Positions 54,881-63,517 of a stretch of 64,000 bases of DNA are shown here, piece by piece. Both the position numbers and the translations under genes were made by a program. A model generated the notes under the pieces. That model ran no database searches, had not been told where the DNA came from, and worked only from the letters and a program-made list of their open reading frames with translations. Within the stretch, counting starts at the first letter, position 1. Each line of letters opens with the position of its first letter. This DNA is from DASWUZ01 sp036401375 (lineage in GTDB: Bacteria > Acidobacteriota > Terriglobia > Terriglobales > Acidobacteriaceae). The DNA lies in the NCBI GenBank assembly GCA_036401375.1, contig DASWVB010000002.1:124001-188000 (forward strand). The letters are read 5' to 3'.

Positions 54881-55914
54881 GCGAAGCAACCACAAGTCAT
54901 TGCCTCAGCGGACTCGAGCCAGACAATCTGCTCGCCTTCCTGGCCCTACTCGGTCTGCTGCGGTCGCTGGAATTGGTTCGTCCAGAGTGGAGACCGAAAG
55001 CTTACTGGAATTTCGATAAGTCACCCCTTCGTCCCGTCCTCACCACCTGTGGGTCCGGGACAGAGAGTGCCGTCTGCGAAGCGGCAACTGAAGGTCTTAG
55101 GGTCTTTCATAAAGCGTTGTTTCCATTCCGGCATGAGCCGTCGAAGAAGGAAGGATCCAAGGAAGCGCCGGTCAAGAAGGCGGCTAAGCCCGGTAGCGAT
55201 AAACCACGAAAAGGCCTTGTAACGCGTCGAGACCGTCAACGCTCTCTGGCTAGACGGTGCATACTGGTGGGACAAGCGTGCAGGGCCGACATCCAAAGGT
55301 ACTCGATTTGGCAATTGAGGTGTCAGCTCGTCGGCTGTTCCGCGGTTGCCGCGGTGAGGAAAGGCAAAGATATCGAAACGACTCCACTGAAGCTCACTAG
55401 CGGAAATATGCCATTCATAGGCGGCATGTTCGAGCTAGCTGAAACATGCAGGGCGGAGGAGATGCAGAAAAGTCTCTTCAGCAATTGGGAGTATGCCTAT
55501 AAAGGCAATTCCCTTCGGTTTTCCCCTGACGAAGCCCAGCGTTACGCTTACCGGGCATCTGACCCATCCGACGAAGGGGCCTACACGGAGCTAGCCCCAA
55601 CGGCCTTGAGTGGGTTGGGACTGCTTAGCTTTCCTATGGCGCAAACACACAAAGGCTGGCGAATGCCAGCGTATTCTGGAACATCTAGCGAAGGAAGAAT
55701 TTACTGGCCTATTTGGGGTAGCGACGGCGGCAATGGATCCCCGCTTCGTACCATTGAAGCAATGCTACAGGCGCTTCCGCTTGAAGAAGGCGAATCGCCA
55801 AAGCTTTTTGGGCCACGGGCAATGATCGCGAACGCTCGCAGATACGCCCTTGACCCGAGCCAACCGTACTACGGCAATATCAGTCGGGCAGATATCGAGA
55901 GGATTCCCCAGTAA
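54877..55914 (+). CDS. cas8g: type I-G Cas8-type subunit (Cas8u/Csb3-like)
   Basis: 345 residues from ATG 54877, which overlaps the cas3 stop. Recognisable parts: HCLSGLEPDNLLAFLALLGL at the N-terminus, SGNMPFIGGMFELAETC, and TELAPTALSGLGLLSFPMAQ. This fits the family found between cas3 and cas2/cas4-1 in I-G loci (named Cas8u2, Csb3 or, for some, a Cas3-extension family). Expected to recognise the PAM and recruit Cas3. A basic patch of about 20 residues (KKAAKPGSDKPRKGLVTRRD) sits near residue 100. Exact family name uncertain. Confidence 0.7.
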   Translation: MSEATTSHCLSGLEPDNLLAFLALLGLLRSLELVRPEWRPKAYWNFDKSPLRPVLTTCGSGTESAVCEAATEGLRVFHKALFPFRHEPSKKEGSKEAPVKKAAKPGSDKPRKGLVTRRDRQRSLARRCILVGQACRADIQRYSIWQLRCQLVGCSAVAAVRKGKDIETTPLKLTSGNMPFIGGMFELAETCRAEEMQKSLFSNWEYAYKGNSLRFSPDEAQRYAYRASDPSDEGAYTELAPTALSGLGLLSFPMAQTHKGWRMPAYSGTSSEGRIYWPIWGSDGGNGSPLRTIEAMLQALPLEEGESPKLFGPRAMIANARRYALDPSQPYYGNISRADIERIPQ

Positions 55915-55928
55915 GGAGGGACGGTGTG

Positions 55929-56219
55929 ATGCGTAGCTCCTATCTCGTCTGTTACGACATCTCCGACGACAAGCGGCTGCGCAAGGTCTTCAAGACCATG
56001 CGCGGCTTTGGGGACCATCTTCAGTTCTCCGTCTTCGAGTGCCAGCTTACCGCCTCCGACCTGGTGCGATGCCGGGAGGCGCTGCGCGCCATCATCCACC
56101 ATGACGAGGATCAAGTCCTCTTCGTCAACCTCGGCCCCTCCGAAGGACGCGGCGACCGCGTCATCACTGCCTTGGGGAAACCCTACATAAGCCTGGATGG
56201 TCCCTGCATCGTCGTCTGA
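55929..56219 (+). CDS. cas2: CRISPR-associated endoribonuclease/adaptation protein Cas2
   Basis: 96 residues with a ferredoxin-like fold: SYLVCYDISDDKRLRKVFKT and QFSVFECQLTASDLVRC, then DEDQVLFVNLGPSEGRG. The conserved Asp in YDIS is present. With Cas1 it forms the spacer integrase. ATG 55929 is preferred over GTG 55926 because AGGAGGG is eight bases upstream. Confidence 0.95.
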   Translation: MRSSYLVCYDISDDKRLRKVFKTMRGFGDHLQFSVFECQLTASDLVRCREALRAIIHHDEDQVLFVNLGPSEGRGDRVITALGKPYISLDGPCIVV

Positions 56220-56249
56220 CTCGCATGCTGCCGAAAGGAATAGGCCCTC

Positions 56250-58082
56250 GTGTCGTCCAAGCCCAAAACCATCCATCCTGTTCGCCCCGATGAGGACCTG
56301 GTCCATCATCTCAAGCTCAAACTGCCCGATCTGCTGCCGGCGCGCATGTTGAACGAGTTCGTCTATTGCCCGCGGCTCTTCTATTACGAGTGGGTCGAGG
56401 GCGTCTTCGAGAGCAGCTCCGAGACGCTCGATGGTCTGGCAAAACACACGCGGGTCGATTCCGGGCCCAGCTCTATGCCGGCTGCGGAAGAGAGGAACGG
56501 CCAGCCGATCCACTCGCGCTCGGTGACGTTGTCCAGCGAGCGCGCCGGGCTGACCGCCAAACTCGACCTGATCGAAAGCGATGCGAACTCGCCAGGCGGA
56601 ATGTCGGTGCGTCCGGTGGACTACAAACGTGGCAAGCCGCGCGAGGTTGACGGTGTACCGACGCCCTGGCCGTCGGACCGCATCCAGGTTGCCGCGCAGG
56701 CACTGGTGCTGCGTGATAACGGCTATACCTGCGACGATGCAATACTCTACTACGCGGCCACCAAGCAGCGAGTGCGGATACTGATTGACGATGCACTACT
56801 AGAGGAAGCCGAACAGCAAATTGCGCAGGCGCGCCAAGCGGCTATGAGCGAGAGCATTCCCCAGCCTCTCGTCGATAGTCCCAAATGTCCGCGTTGTTCG
56901 CTGGTCGGAATCTGCCTTCCCGACGAGACCAACGCGTTGCGTGCGCGGGCGCTCAGATTTGACGAACGCCAGCCGGTGCAGTTTTCGCTTTTCCAGGGCA
57001 CAGAGGAGTCGGCTGCGGCAGAGGTGCGTCAACTGGTCGCCGCGCGCGACGATCTCCGGCCTTTGTATTTGAACTCACAAGGCTTCCGCGTAGGCAAGTC
57101 GGGTGAGGTGATTCAGGTGAAAGACGGCGACAGCCTCAAGCAGGAAGTTCGCCTCGGCGAGGTGTCGCAGATCAACCTCTTCGGGAACGTGCAGCTTTCG
57201 ACGCAAGCCATCCAGTCGTTCTGTTCGGCTGAGATTCCGGTCTGCTACTTCTCGCAAGGCGGCTGGTTTTATGGCATTACGAATGGGCTCAACTCCCGAA
57301 ACGTGTTCTTGCGGCAACGCCAGTTTGCCTCCGCCGGATATGAGTCCACCGCCTTGAGCATTGCCAGAAAGCTGGTTGCGGGAAAAATACGCAACCAGCG
57401 GACGCTTTTACAGCGCAATCACATCGAAGCTGCCGGGGCGACCCTGCGCCAGTTGAAATCGTTGGCGGAGAAAGCGGAATCTGCCTTGGCAATAGACTCG
57501 CTGCTGGGCATTGAAGGATCGGCGGCGCGGGTTTACTTCAGCGAGTTTGCTGGAATGTTGAAAGCCAGGGAGGGCGACGAGGGCGAGCATCGCGGCGGAG
57601 CTGCAGATTTTCGCTTCGACTTCACGGACCGCAACCGGCGTCCGCCGCGCGATCCCGTCAATGCGCTCTTGTCGCTCGCCTACAGCATGTTGGTGAAGGA
57701 CCTTACGATCACCTGCTATTCACTCGGCTTCGATCCGTACTGGGGTTTCTATCACCAGCCGCGCTTTGGACGCCCTGCACTGGCTCTCGACCTGATGGAG
57801 CCTTTCCGGCCTCTGATCGCCGATTCGGTGGTGTTAACAGCGATTAACACGGGCATGGTCACAACCGGAGACTTCATTCGCTCCGGACCGTCCGTCGCCC
57901 TGAAACCGAATGGACGCAAGGGCTTCTTTCGCGCTTATGAACTTCGCATGGATACCCTTGTCACCCATCCAATGTTTGACTATCGTGTCAGTTACCGGCG
58001 TCTGTTGGAGATACAGGCTCGCCTTCTGGCCCGTTTCCTGAATGCGGAGATCGATGACTATCCTGTCTTTGTTACGCGTTGA
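56250..58082 (+). CDS. cas4-cas1: Cas4-Cas1 fusion protein
   Basis: 610-residue adaptation enzyme. Residues 1-240 are Cas4: a RecB-type PD-(D/E)xK fold with the first cysteine in LNEFVYCPRLFYYEW, the catalytic VDYKRGKP and a three-cysteine cluster in SPKCPRCSLVGIC, for a [4Fe-4S] centre that selects PAM-containing prespacers. The remainder is Cas1: LYLNSQGFRVGKSGEVI at the start, catalytic Glu in LLGIEGSAARVYF, His in WGFYHQPRFG and Asp in LALDLMEPFRP. GTG start after GAAAGGA. The fusion is characteristic of type I-G. All catalytic residues are intact. Confidence 0.95.
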   Translation: MSSKPKTIHPVRPDEDLVHHLKLKLPDLLPARMLNEFVYCPRLFYYEWVEGVFESSSETLDGLAKHTRVDSGPSSMPAAEERNGQPIHSRSVTLSSERAGLTAKLDLIESDANSPGGMSVRPVDYKRGKPREVDGVPTPWPSDRIQVAAQALVLRDNGYTCDDAILYYAATKQRVRILIDDALLEEAEQQIAQARQAAMSESIPQPLVDSPKCPRCSLVGICLPDETNALRARALRFDERQPVQFSLFQGTEESAAAEVRQLVAARDDLRPLYLNSQGFRVGKSGEVIQVKDGDSLKQEVRLGEVSQINLFGNVQLSTQAIQSFCSAEIPVCYFSQGGWFYGITNGLNSRNVFLRQRQFASAGYESTALSIARKLVAGKIRNQRTLLQRNHIEAAGATLRQLKSLAEKAESALAIDSLLGIEGSAARVYFSEFAGMLKAREGDEGEHRGGAADFRFDFTDRNRRPPRDPVNALLSLAYSMLVKDLTITCYSLGFDPYWGFYHQPRFGRPALALDLMEPFRPLIADSVVLTAINTGMVTTGDFIRSGPSVALKPNGRKGFFRAYELRMDTLVTHPMFDYRVSYRRLLEIQARLLARFLNAEIDDYPVFVTR

Positions 58083-58264
58083 GTCTGCAGCGAGCGGCCG
58101 AGTGACGACCGAGTCCCGGCACCCGCTCGCCACTCCTTAACTGCAACCAAGAGCTAGACTTGTATGACAGTCCGATGCACTGCTATGTTCGGAAGCAGAG
58201 GATCAACGACAGCCTCTCGCAAACATGCGAAACTGCACGAAAACCAAGGGGTTGTGCGGGAGCC
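58083..58264 (+). promoter_or_regulatory. CRISPR leader
   Basis: 182 bp between the cas4-cas1 stop and the first repeat. A possible promoter is TTGTAT (58160) with TATGTT (58184), 18 bp apart. The repeat array is most regular next to this region and degenerate at the far end, so this is the leader and transcription runs rightwards. Confidence 0.6.
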
Positions 58265-59190
58265 CTTTCCGCGATGAATTCATCGCGGCCTCATTGAAGC
58301 CCGAAGATGAACTGAATGTTCGTCGCGTTGACAACCCCTTTCCGCGATGAATTCATCGCGGCCTCATTGAAGCAGCGCAGCCACCCGCCCTGCGGCGCGT
58401 GCAGCGCCTCTTTCCGCGATGAATTCATCGCGGCCTCATTGAAGCAACCACGCGCCAACTGCAATCACATTACGACTTACCTTTCCGCGATGAATTCATC
58501 GCGGCCTCATTGAAGCAATCTGCCGACTTACAAGTTCCCTGCGGCTGGGGCCTTTCCGTGATGAATTCATCGCGGCCTCATTGAAGCCGTCAGGAACGCT
58601 TGGAGCGCGACAACGAAGAGCACCTTTCCGCGATGAATTCATCGCGGCCTCATTGAAGCGCTGCGAGATAATCCTGATCTCGCCAAATATCTAGCCTTTC
58701 CGCGATGAATTCATCGCGGCCTCATTAAAGCAGAAAGTACCGCGACACCCCCGCTAAAGCCGCTGTGCTTTCCGCGATGAATTCATCGCGGCCTCATTGA
58801 AGCCTGCGGATGGTCGCGCATCCATGTCGCGGCCTTTGCTCTTTCCGCGATGAATTCATCGCGGCCTCATTGAAGCTAAACGCCTGTCGACACCCACGTC
58901 TTGGCGGCCTCATTGAAGCCCGGAGTACCGCCAGTAGAGCCGGCTGGCGCATGGGACCTTTCCGCGATGAATTCATCGCGGCCTCATTGAAGCGAACCAG
59001 AGCCGCATGCGCTTGCGCCGCTCCTCGGCCTTTCCGCGATGAATTCATCGCGGCCTCATTGAAGCCAGCGGTGAGCTCGCCGAGAGAGGCGGCGATCTCC
59101 AGCTTTTCGCGATGAATTCATCGCGGCCTCATTGAAGCGCATTCAAGGTCTGCAAAGTCGCTCCGCCCTACGCCCTTTCCACCGCTTTGA
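58265..59190 (+). CRISPR. type I-G CRISPR array, 13 repeats plus one degenerate
   Basis: 36-bp repeats with 35-38-bp spacers. Full repeats start at 58265, 58338, 58410, 58481, 58552, 58624, 58696, 58768, 58841, 58958, 59030 and 59103. Each begins CTTTC, contains the perfect 20-bp palindrome CCGCGATGAATTCATCGCGG and ends CCTCATTGAAGC. Variants: C to T inside the palindrome at 58552, G to A at the 3' end at 58696, C to T at 59103. A repeat at 58904-58919 keeps only its last 16 bp, with a spacer shortened to 27 bp. Exactly 36 bp after the last repeat, 59175 onward reads CTTTCCACCGCTTTGAAG, like a repeat lacking its palindrome. Confidence 0.97.
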
Positions 59191-59226
59191 AGTGATAAAG
59201 CTGTGATCGTTCGCACTCATTCTCTA

Positions 59227-59263
59227 ATGTCACCGAGCGCACACTTTACATCATGTCACCGAG
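59227..59263. promoter_or_regulatory. repeated ATGTCACCGAG sites, probable HipB operator
   Basis: ATGTCACCGAG occurs at 59227-59237 and 59253-59263, 26 bp apart. The second site extends to GTCACCGAGTGGTTAC, an imperfect inverted repeat (GTCACC/GGTTAC). It lies just upstream of the HipB-like gene and downstream of the array; autoregulation is the usual scheme for HipB-type antitoxins. Confidence 0.55.
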
Positions 59264-59300
59264 TGGTTACAGTAGACGCGATGTGCTTGAGGTATGCGCT

Positions 59301-59606
59301 ATGCGTATTCGGAACCCGACGGATTTGGGGGCTTTCATCCGAGATCGCCGTGCCCAGCTTGGATTAGATCAAGTTGAGCTAGCTGAGAAGGCGGGAACGA
59401 GCCGCAAGTGGCTCATTGAGGTCGAGCAGGGAAAGCCTCGTGCAGAGATTGGCTTGATCCTGCGCACCTTGAAAAGTCTCGGAGTATCTCTGGACCTCCA
59501 GACGGATGCAGCCCAGGAAGCTCCTTCGCCGAAACCCGCTGCCGTAGCAAGTCGGCAGTCGCCGGACATCGACAGTGTCCTTAGCGCCCTGAAGAAGGGC
59601 AAATGA
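59301..59606 (+). CDS. hipB: HipB-like antitoxin/XRE-family regulator
   Basis: 101 residues. A Cro/CI-type helix-turn-helix lies in LGAFIRDRRAQLGLDQVELAEKA and GTSRKWLIEVEQGKPRAEI, with the C-terminal tail typical of HipB-like proteins paired with HipA kinases. Start ATG 59301 (MRIRNPTDLG); an upstream in-frame start is not favoured. The stop overlaps the hipA start by 4 bp. Probably binds the repeated sites upstream. Confidence 0.85.
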   Translation: MRIRNPTDLGAFIRDRRAQLGLDQVELAEKAGTSRKWLIEVEQGKPRAEIGLILRTLKSLGVSLDLQTDAAQEAPSPKPAAVASRQSPDIDSVLSALKKGK

Positions 59607-60879
59607 CGAATCAGCTCATTGCGTTGCTCGATGGCCGTGAAGTCGGAACGGTGCATTACAAGAATGCAAGGCTAATCTTCGTCTACAACGATGAATGGCG
59701 CTTCGATCCGAATGCCTATCGCTATCGCTCTCGATGCCGCTAGCCTCCGCTGAGCACGGACATCCCCGGATTGAACCTTTCCTTTGGGGATTGTTGCCGG
59801 ACAATGACCGCGTCCTGGAAAATTGGGGACGGCGCTTCCAGGTTTCCCCCAGGAACGTCTTCCGGCTCATCTCTCACGTGGGCGAGGACTGTGCAGGAGC
59901 TGTCCAGTTCGTTCGACCAGAGCGTCTTGAGGCGTTGCGGCAGGAGCCGACCGCGAGAGAAATCCAATGGCTGACCGAGGATCAGGTTGCGGATCGGCTG
60001 CGAACTTTGCGCGCTGATCATTCGGCGTGGCGGATAGCCCTGGATACGGGTCAGTTGAGTCTCGCAGGCGCGCAGCCCAAGACCGCACTCCTCTTGGAGC
60101 GCAAGCGCTGGGGGGTTCCTTCAGGCCGGGTTCCGACCACTCATATCCTGAAACCGCCCACAGGCGAATGGGACGGTCATGCTGAAAACGAGTACTTCTG
60201 CTTGCGATTGGCCAGAGCTGCCGGGCTAACGGTTCCGAACTCGACCGTTACCCGCTTCAGAGATGAGATCGCGATTGTTGTGGAACGGTATGACCGTGTG
60301 AGAGTTGAGGCCCGTTGGGCGCGAATCCATCAGGAGGATGTGCGCCAGGCGTTAGGCCTTCACCCCACACGTAAGTACGAGAGTGATGGTGGTCCCGGGG
60401 TGCGCACGATTGTGGAGACATCGCGCGCACAGTCGAGCAACCCGCAGGAAGACGTTCAGTCGTTCGCGGACGCGATGGCGTTCAATTGGTTGATCGCCGG
60501 TACAGACGCTCACGCCAAAAACTTTGGACTGTTATTAGGGAGAGCAGGTGCCGTACGCCTTGCGCCGCTGTACGATCTGGCGAGCATCCTGCCCTATCGA
60601 TCCATTTCCCTTCAGAAGGCCAAGTTGGCTATGAAGATCGGCGGAGAATACCGCCTGAGCAAAATCGGTATCCAAAATTGGCAGAAGTTCGCGGCAGAGT
60701 TGCGCCTCGATGAGGGTCTACTGATAGACCGACTAAAGACGATGGCCGCCGCTCTGCCTGATCATGCAGGCACGATTCTGAACGAGTTGGAAACCGAGGG
60801 CCTGGCTCATGAAACGATTACACGTCTGGCGGAGCGATTGCAAGCACGTGCCGCTTCTTGCGCCGGAAATTTACAGTGA
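59603..60879 (+). pseudogene. hipA: HipA-like serine/threonine kinase toxin, frameshifted near the start
   Basis: ATG 59603 opens MTNQLIALLDGREVGTVHY, then the frame breaks at about 59720 (FDPNAYRYRSRCR, stop). The rest continues in the +2 frame as LSLSMPLASAEHGHPRIEPF and is complete. Restoring one C (TATCG to TATCCG) joins them. The body has the ATP-loop region LAGAQPKTALL, ILKPP, ERYDR, the catalytic loop GTDAHAKNFGLLL and LAPLYDLASILPY. HipA phosphorylates glutamyl-tRNA synthetase in E. coli; here the kinase core could be expressed only from an internal start. Confidence 0.85.
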
Positions 60880-60959
60880 GGCGAACGTTGTAAAAAGACA
60901 CCCTACTCACTCTGCTCGCATAAGAACGCTGCGCCCGTATGTTGCCTCAACTAACGAGT

Positions 60960-61672
60960 TCAGATCACGCTAGGTGACTTTGCGCGCTTCAGGCGACGAA
61001 AAACATTCCCTTCGCCTACCGGCTTCATCTCTGCAACCGTTTCATGGAAAGCAAGGCCGAGCTCTGCCGGCCAAGAAACTCCCATTCCATATAGTGCATA
61101 ACAAATGGTCGAGTGAAGATAATTCACCAAAATGTAAAGCACTGAATGACCTGGATTTCCGAACTCGTCAGAGGATTTGGTAATTCTGAATGGCCTGCCC
61201 TCGTCTGGTACATAGTTGTCTAAGGCGGGTCGTGAGCAATGCACCCACTGGCACGTCTGAAAATAACCGACAGCGTACTGCTTTTCCTTGAATCCTGAAT
61301 CGAAGCTTGAACCATCAAGCGGGTGCACAAGATTTTGCGCGTCCCACGTAAAGGCTCGAAGTTGAGACCAGTGTTGTTTCGCCTTTCTGGGATTTCCGCT
61401 CAAATTCCACTCCCGCGCGTTGCGCTCTATGGCAGCCACCATCTCAGGCTGACTGGCGAATTGATTTCTAGCATGATAGAGCCATACGTTTTGTATTCCC
61501 AGCTGAACATGAAGAATTTCTTGGCTCGATCATTTTGAAGCGTATTGTCAGATGTTACGTAACGGAGGATGAGGGCGCACTCTACGACTGATCTGCTGAG
61601 GCGATATGCTTCGTCATAGTTCCCGGCTCTCATCAGACTTATGCATGATCTTGCAAGAGCTATCGATCGAGA
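60960..61672 (-). pseudogene. hypothetical protein (DUF5677-like), frameshifted
   Basis: The minus strand reads SRSIALARSCISLMRAGNYD ... YRLSRSVVECALILRYVTS to FSWEYKTY, then shifts frame to WLYHARNQFASQPEMVAAIE and goes on to 60960. The N-terminal part (VNRVVAAVEQIGFYSRAINR) lies in yet another frame up to about 61780. The pattern of paired helices with SRSLxE and a late HP suggests the DUF5677 type, found in accessory and defence-like regions. Function unknown. Confidence 0.6.
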
Positions 61673-61838
61673 TCATCGAACAGGCAATGGTGTCGAACGG
61701 GTATCTGTTGATTGCTCGCGAGTAGAAGCCAATTTGCTCTACGGCCGCCACAACCCGATTGACGTAGACGTCTACTTTCCTGATCTCTCCCACAATCGCC
61801 CACCGTTTCACAATTCTTGCACGTAGGTCCGCGTAAAA

Positions 61839-61864
61839 ACTGTGGGGACTTTTGTGGGGCCTCC
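61839..61864 (-). other. remnant resembling the 3' end of the integrase gene
   Basis: 26 bp match 45352-45377, the integrase 3' end, at 21 positions. The minus-strand reading EAPQKSPQFL parallels the integrase tail EFLQKSLQ. It stands about 130 bp inside the right att repeat, as if an older integrase had ended there. Confidence 0.35.
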
Positions 61865-61992
61865 CAATCAATGAGACACATCTGTGCACATTTAGCCACA
61901 TTTCGCCACAAGTAAATAACTCATTGAAATAGAATGGGTTGCGGTATCTGCTGCGGAATCGGTTAGTTCCAAACAGACGGTTTTCCGAGTTC

Positions 61993-62036
61993 CAAGACCG
62001 CCTGTTTCAACCGCTCACACATCCGTCCGCGTGAGT
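61993..62036. repeat. right attachment-site repeat (displaced tRNA-Ser 5' half)
   Basis: 44 bp, one mismatch (62025) relative to 45265-45308. Eight bases beyond the tRNA 5' end and the leader TGTCATTTTAGCAGC are also recognisable. The rest of the tRNA is absent, so this is not a functional gene. On its inner side CGGTTTT recurs but is separated by eight extra bases. Confidence 0.85.
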
Positions 62037-62336
62037 CTAGATGTCATTTTAGCAGCAGGGCGTCGGAGGCGAATGAGCCGTTGATCAAGTTGTCCTGGGG
62101 TCCGGGGCCGCAGCAGCTGCTCATCCACGTTCCGGGCGATTGAGCCGTGCTTGTAACAGAGGAGCCGGAGTTGTTGCAGCCGAACAAGGCTTCCGGTAAG
62201 TAAATGTGCCTGTAACCAGTCGAGATAGACGCGGCAGGTAATCACAGCTTTGTTTCTTACATGCTTAGACCGCTTACGCCTCACTTTAAATCGAGTGACC
62301 GAGCGATACAAATGTGGCAGTATTCTAGCGCCTTTT
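62037..62336. other. intergenic region right of the island
   Basis: No gene is supported. A 114-codon open frame crosses it on the minus strand but begins inside the neighbouring gene and runs through the att repeat. Probably contains the original promoter region of tRNA-Ser before insertion. Confidence 0.5.
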
Positions 62337-63398
62337 CTAATTGCCGGCGAGCTCTTCACAGATCAGCGGGAATACGTCCCTGCTTGCATCCTTTCCGATA
62401 AATGGATCGAGATGACCATAGTTCGGGAGTAAGTGCAATGTATGGCGATTCCTGGTGTGCTGGTCAAAGTAGTCAAAGGTCCTGCTCTGGCTCTCTGGCA
62501 GAAAGCAGTGGTTATTCATCCCTGCAAAGAATGAGAAGCGAGCGTCGGTCTGCGGTGCTCCCTGGAGAAAGTCCCGCGGCAGCTGAGGAAGTCCATCGAC
62601 AGCGACAAGGTGGCCTGAATGGACACACTTGACCATCTGCGCGAAGAAGCTGACAGGTACCTTCGCAAATTCCCGGCGCAGCCATTCATGAGTATCCTCG
62701 TTCAGGTTTGCATGGGACCAGAGGGCCGGAAATCCTGCCCCATAGGTGAAGCTCACCATCTTACAGACCATGTTGTTACATTCGTGATGGCTGAGTCGGA
62801 CAACCTCCGTTATCAGCTTTGCTGGTAGAGTAGGCGCGTCGATTCCCCACTGCGGGTCAAGGTAGCGGGTGAGCATAGAGAGCAGCGGCACCGCTACTTT
62901 CATCTTGAGAGACGACCACTCGGGCACAATGGTGTGAAGCGAGACAGCATTGCTGACGATTACATTTACTTGCGGCAGCAGACCGGCCACAGCCGACATC
63001 ATGAAGCTGGTAGAGCCCTGGCAATGGATCACAGCTTTGACTGAATCAGCGCCAGTGCGGCTCACTATAGTCTTAACTGCGGCGGGGTGGTCATAGACGG
63101 CCGCCTGGTCCAGCGTCCAGGAGTTGAACTCAAGATCGATGCTGGCGCGCCAGTTCTCAAGCCACACGTCATAACCACGCTGGATGAGGTAATCGACCAG
63201 GTTAGTCTCTACCGGAGCGCGAAACAGGTTAGCCCGGACTCCCGCTCCCGGTACGAGCAGCACGGGCCCCTTCGTTGGAGGAACAGGGCCCTCGACGTGG
63301 ACAAGGTTGCAAGAGAACCCATCACCCGCCGCGAACGGCACTACTTCCTGCGCCCAACCTTTAGTAGTCGATCGACCGGCCTTGGAAGCTACATCCAT
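62337..63398 (-). CDS. alpha/beta hydrolase with CxG-type nucleophile elbow
   Basis: 353 residues. The fold opens with VLLVPGAGVRANLFRAPVE and DYLIQRGYDVWLENWRAS. The nucleophile elbow is VKAVIHCQGSTSFMMSAVAG, where Cys takes the Ser place, as in PHA-synthase-like hydrolases. A late Asp/His region is seen (FDYFDQHTRNRH, LLPNYGHLDPFIGKDA). Related proteins are often next to cholesterol-oxidase-type GMC oxidoreductases; none is visible here. Likely an esterase or acyltransferase; substrate unknown. Confidence 0.78.
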   Translation of the reverse strand: MDVASKAGRSTTKGWAQEVVPFAAGDGFSCNLVHVEGPVPPTKGPVLLVPGAGVRANLFRAPVETNLVDYLIQRGYDVWLENWRASIDLEFNSWTLDQAAVYDHPAAVKTIVSRTGADSVKAVIHCQGSTSFMMSAVAGLLPQVNVIVSNAVSLHTIVPEWSSLKMKVAVPLLSMLTRYLDPQWGIDAPTLPAKLITEVVRLSHHECNNMVCKMVSFTYGAGFPALWSHANLNEDTHEWLRREFAKVPVSFFAQMVKCVHSGHLVAVDGLPQLPRDFLQGAPQTDARFSFFAGMNNHCFLPESQSRTFDYFDQHTRNRHTLHLLPNYGHLDPFIGKDASRDVFPLICEELAGN

Positions 63399-63517
63399 TT
63401 TTCCTCACAATGCCATACCGTGCACCATGGGTTACGGTCACATTAATACTCGGCTTCGCATCAGGTTCGTATAAGAGACTACTAGCTGACGCTAATTGTG
63501 GGATCGAAGCCGAAGCA

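Larger units (their letters stand above)
45265..62036. mobile_element. tRNA-Ser-integrated genomic island carrying type I-G CRISPR-Cas
   Basis: A 16.8-kb segment bounded by repeats of the tRNA-Ser 5' half. It contains integrase and excisionase next to the tRNA, remnants of plasmid-type mobilisation genes, the CRISPR-Cas locus and hipBA. Six of its genes show frameshifts or nonsense changes, against one elsewhere in the window. No relaxase, replication gene or type IV secretion gene is visible, so it is not a complete conjugative element. Confidence 0.8.

Noticed and set aside
58316..59115. Open frames running through the CRISPR array (for example 58316-58513, 58810-59115)
   Set aside because: They are translations of the 36-bp repeats, which have no stop in some frames.
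61993..62036. Possible second tRNA-Ser gene
   Set aside because: Only the 5' half is present and the acceptor, variable and T arms are missing. It is a junction repeat.
45265..62036. Full integrative and conjugative element
   Set aside because: No relaxase, coupling protein or secretion genes; only remnants of mobilisation genes are seen.
62015..62359. 114-codon minus-strand frame
   Set aside because: It begins within the neighbouring hydrolase gene, includes the att repeat and has no conserved features.
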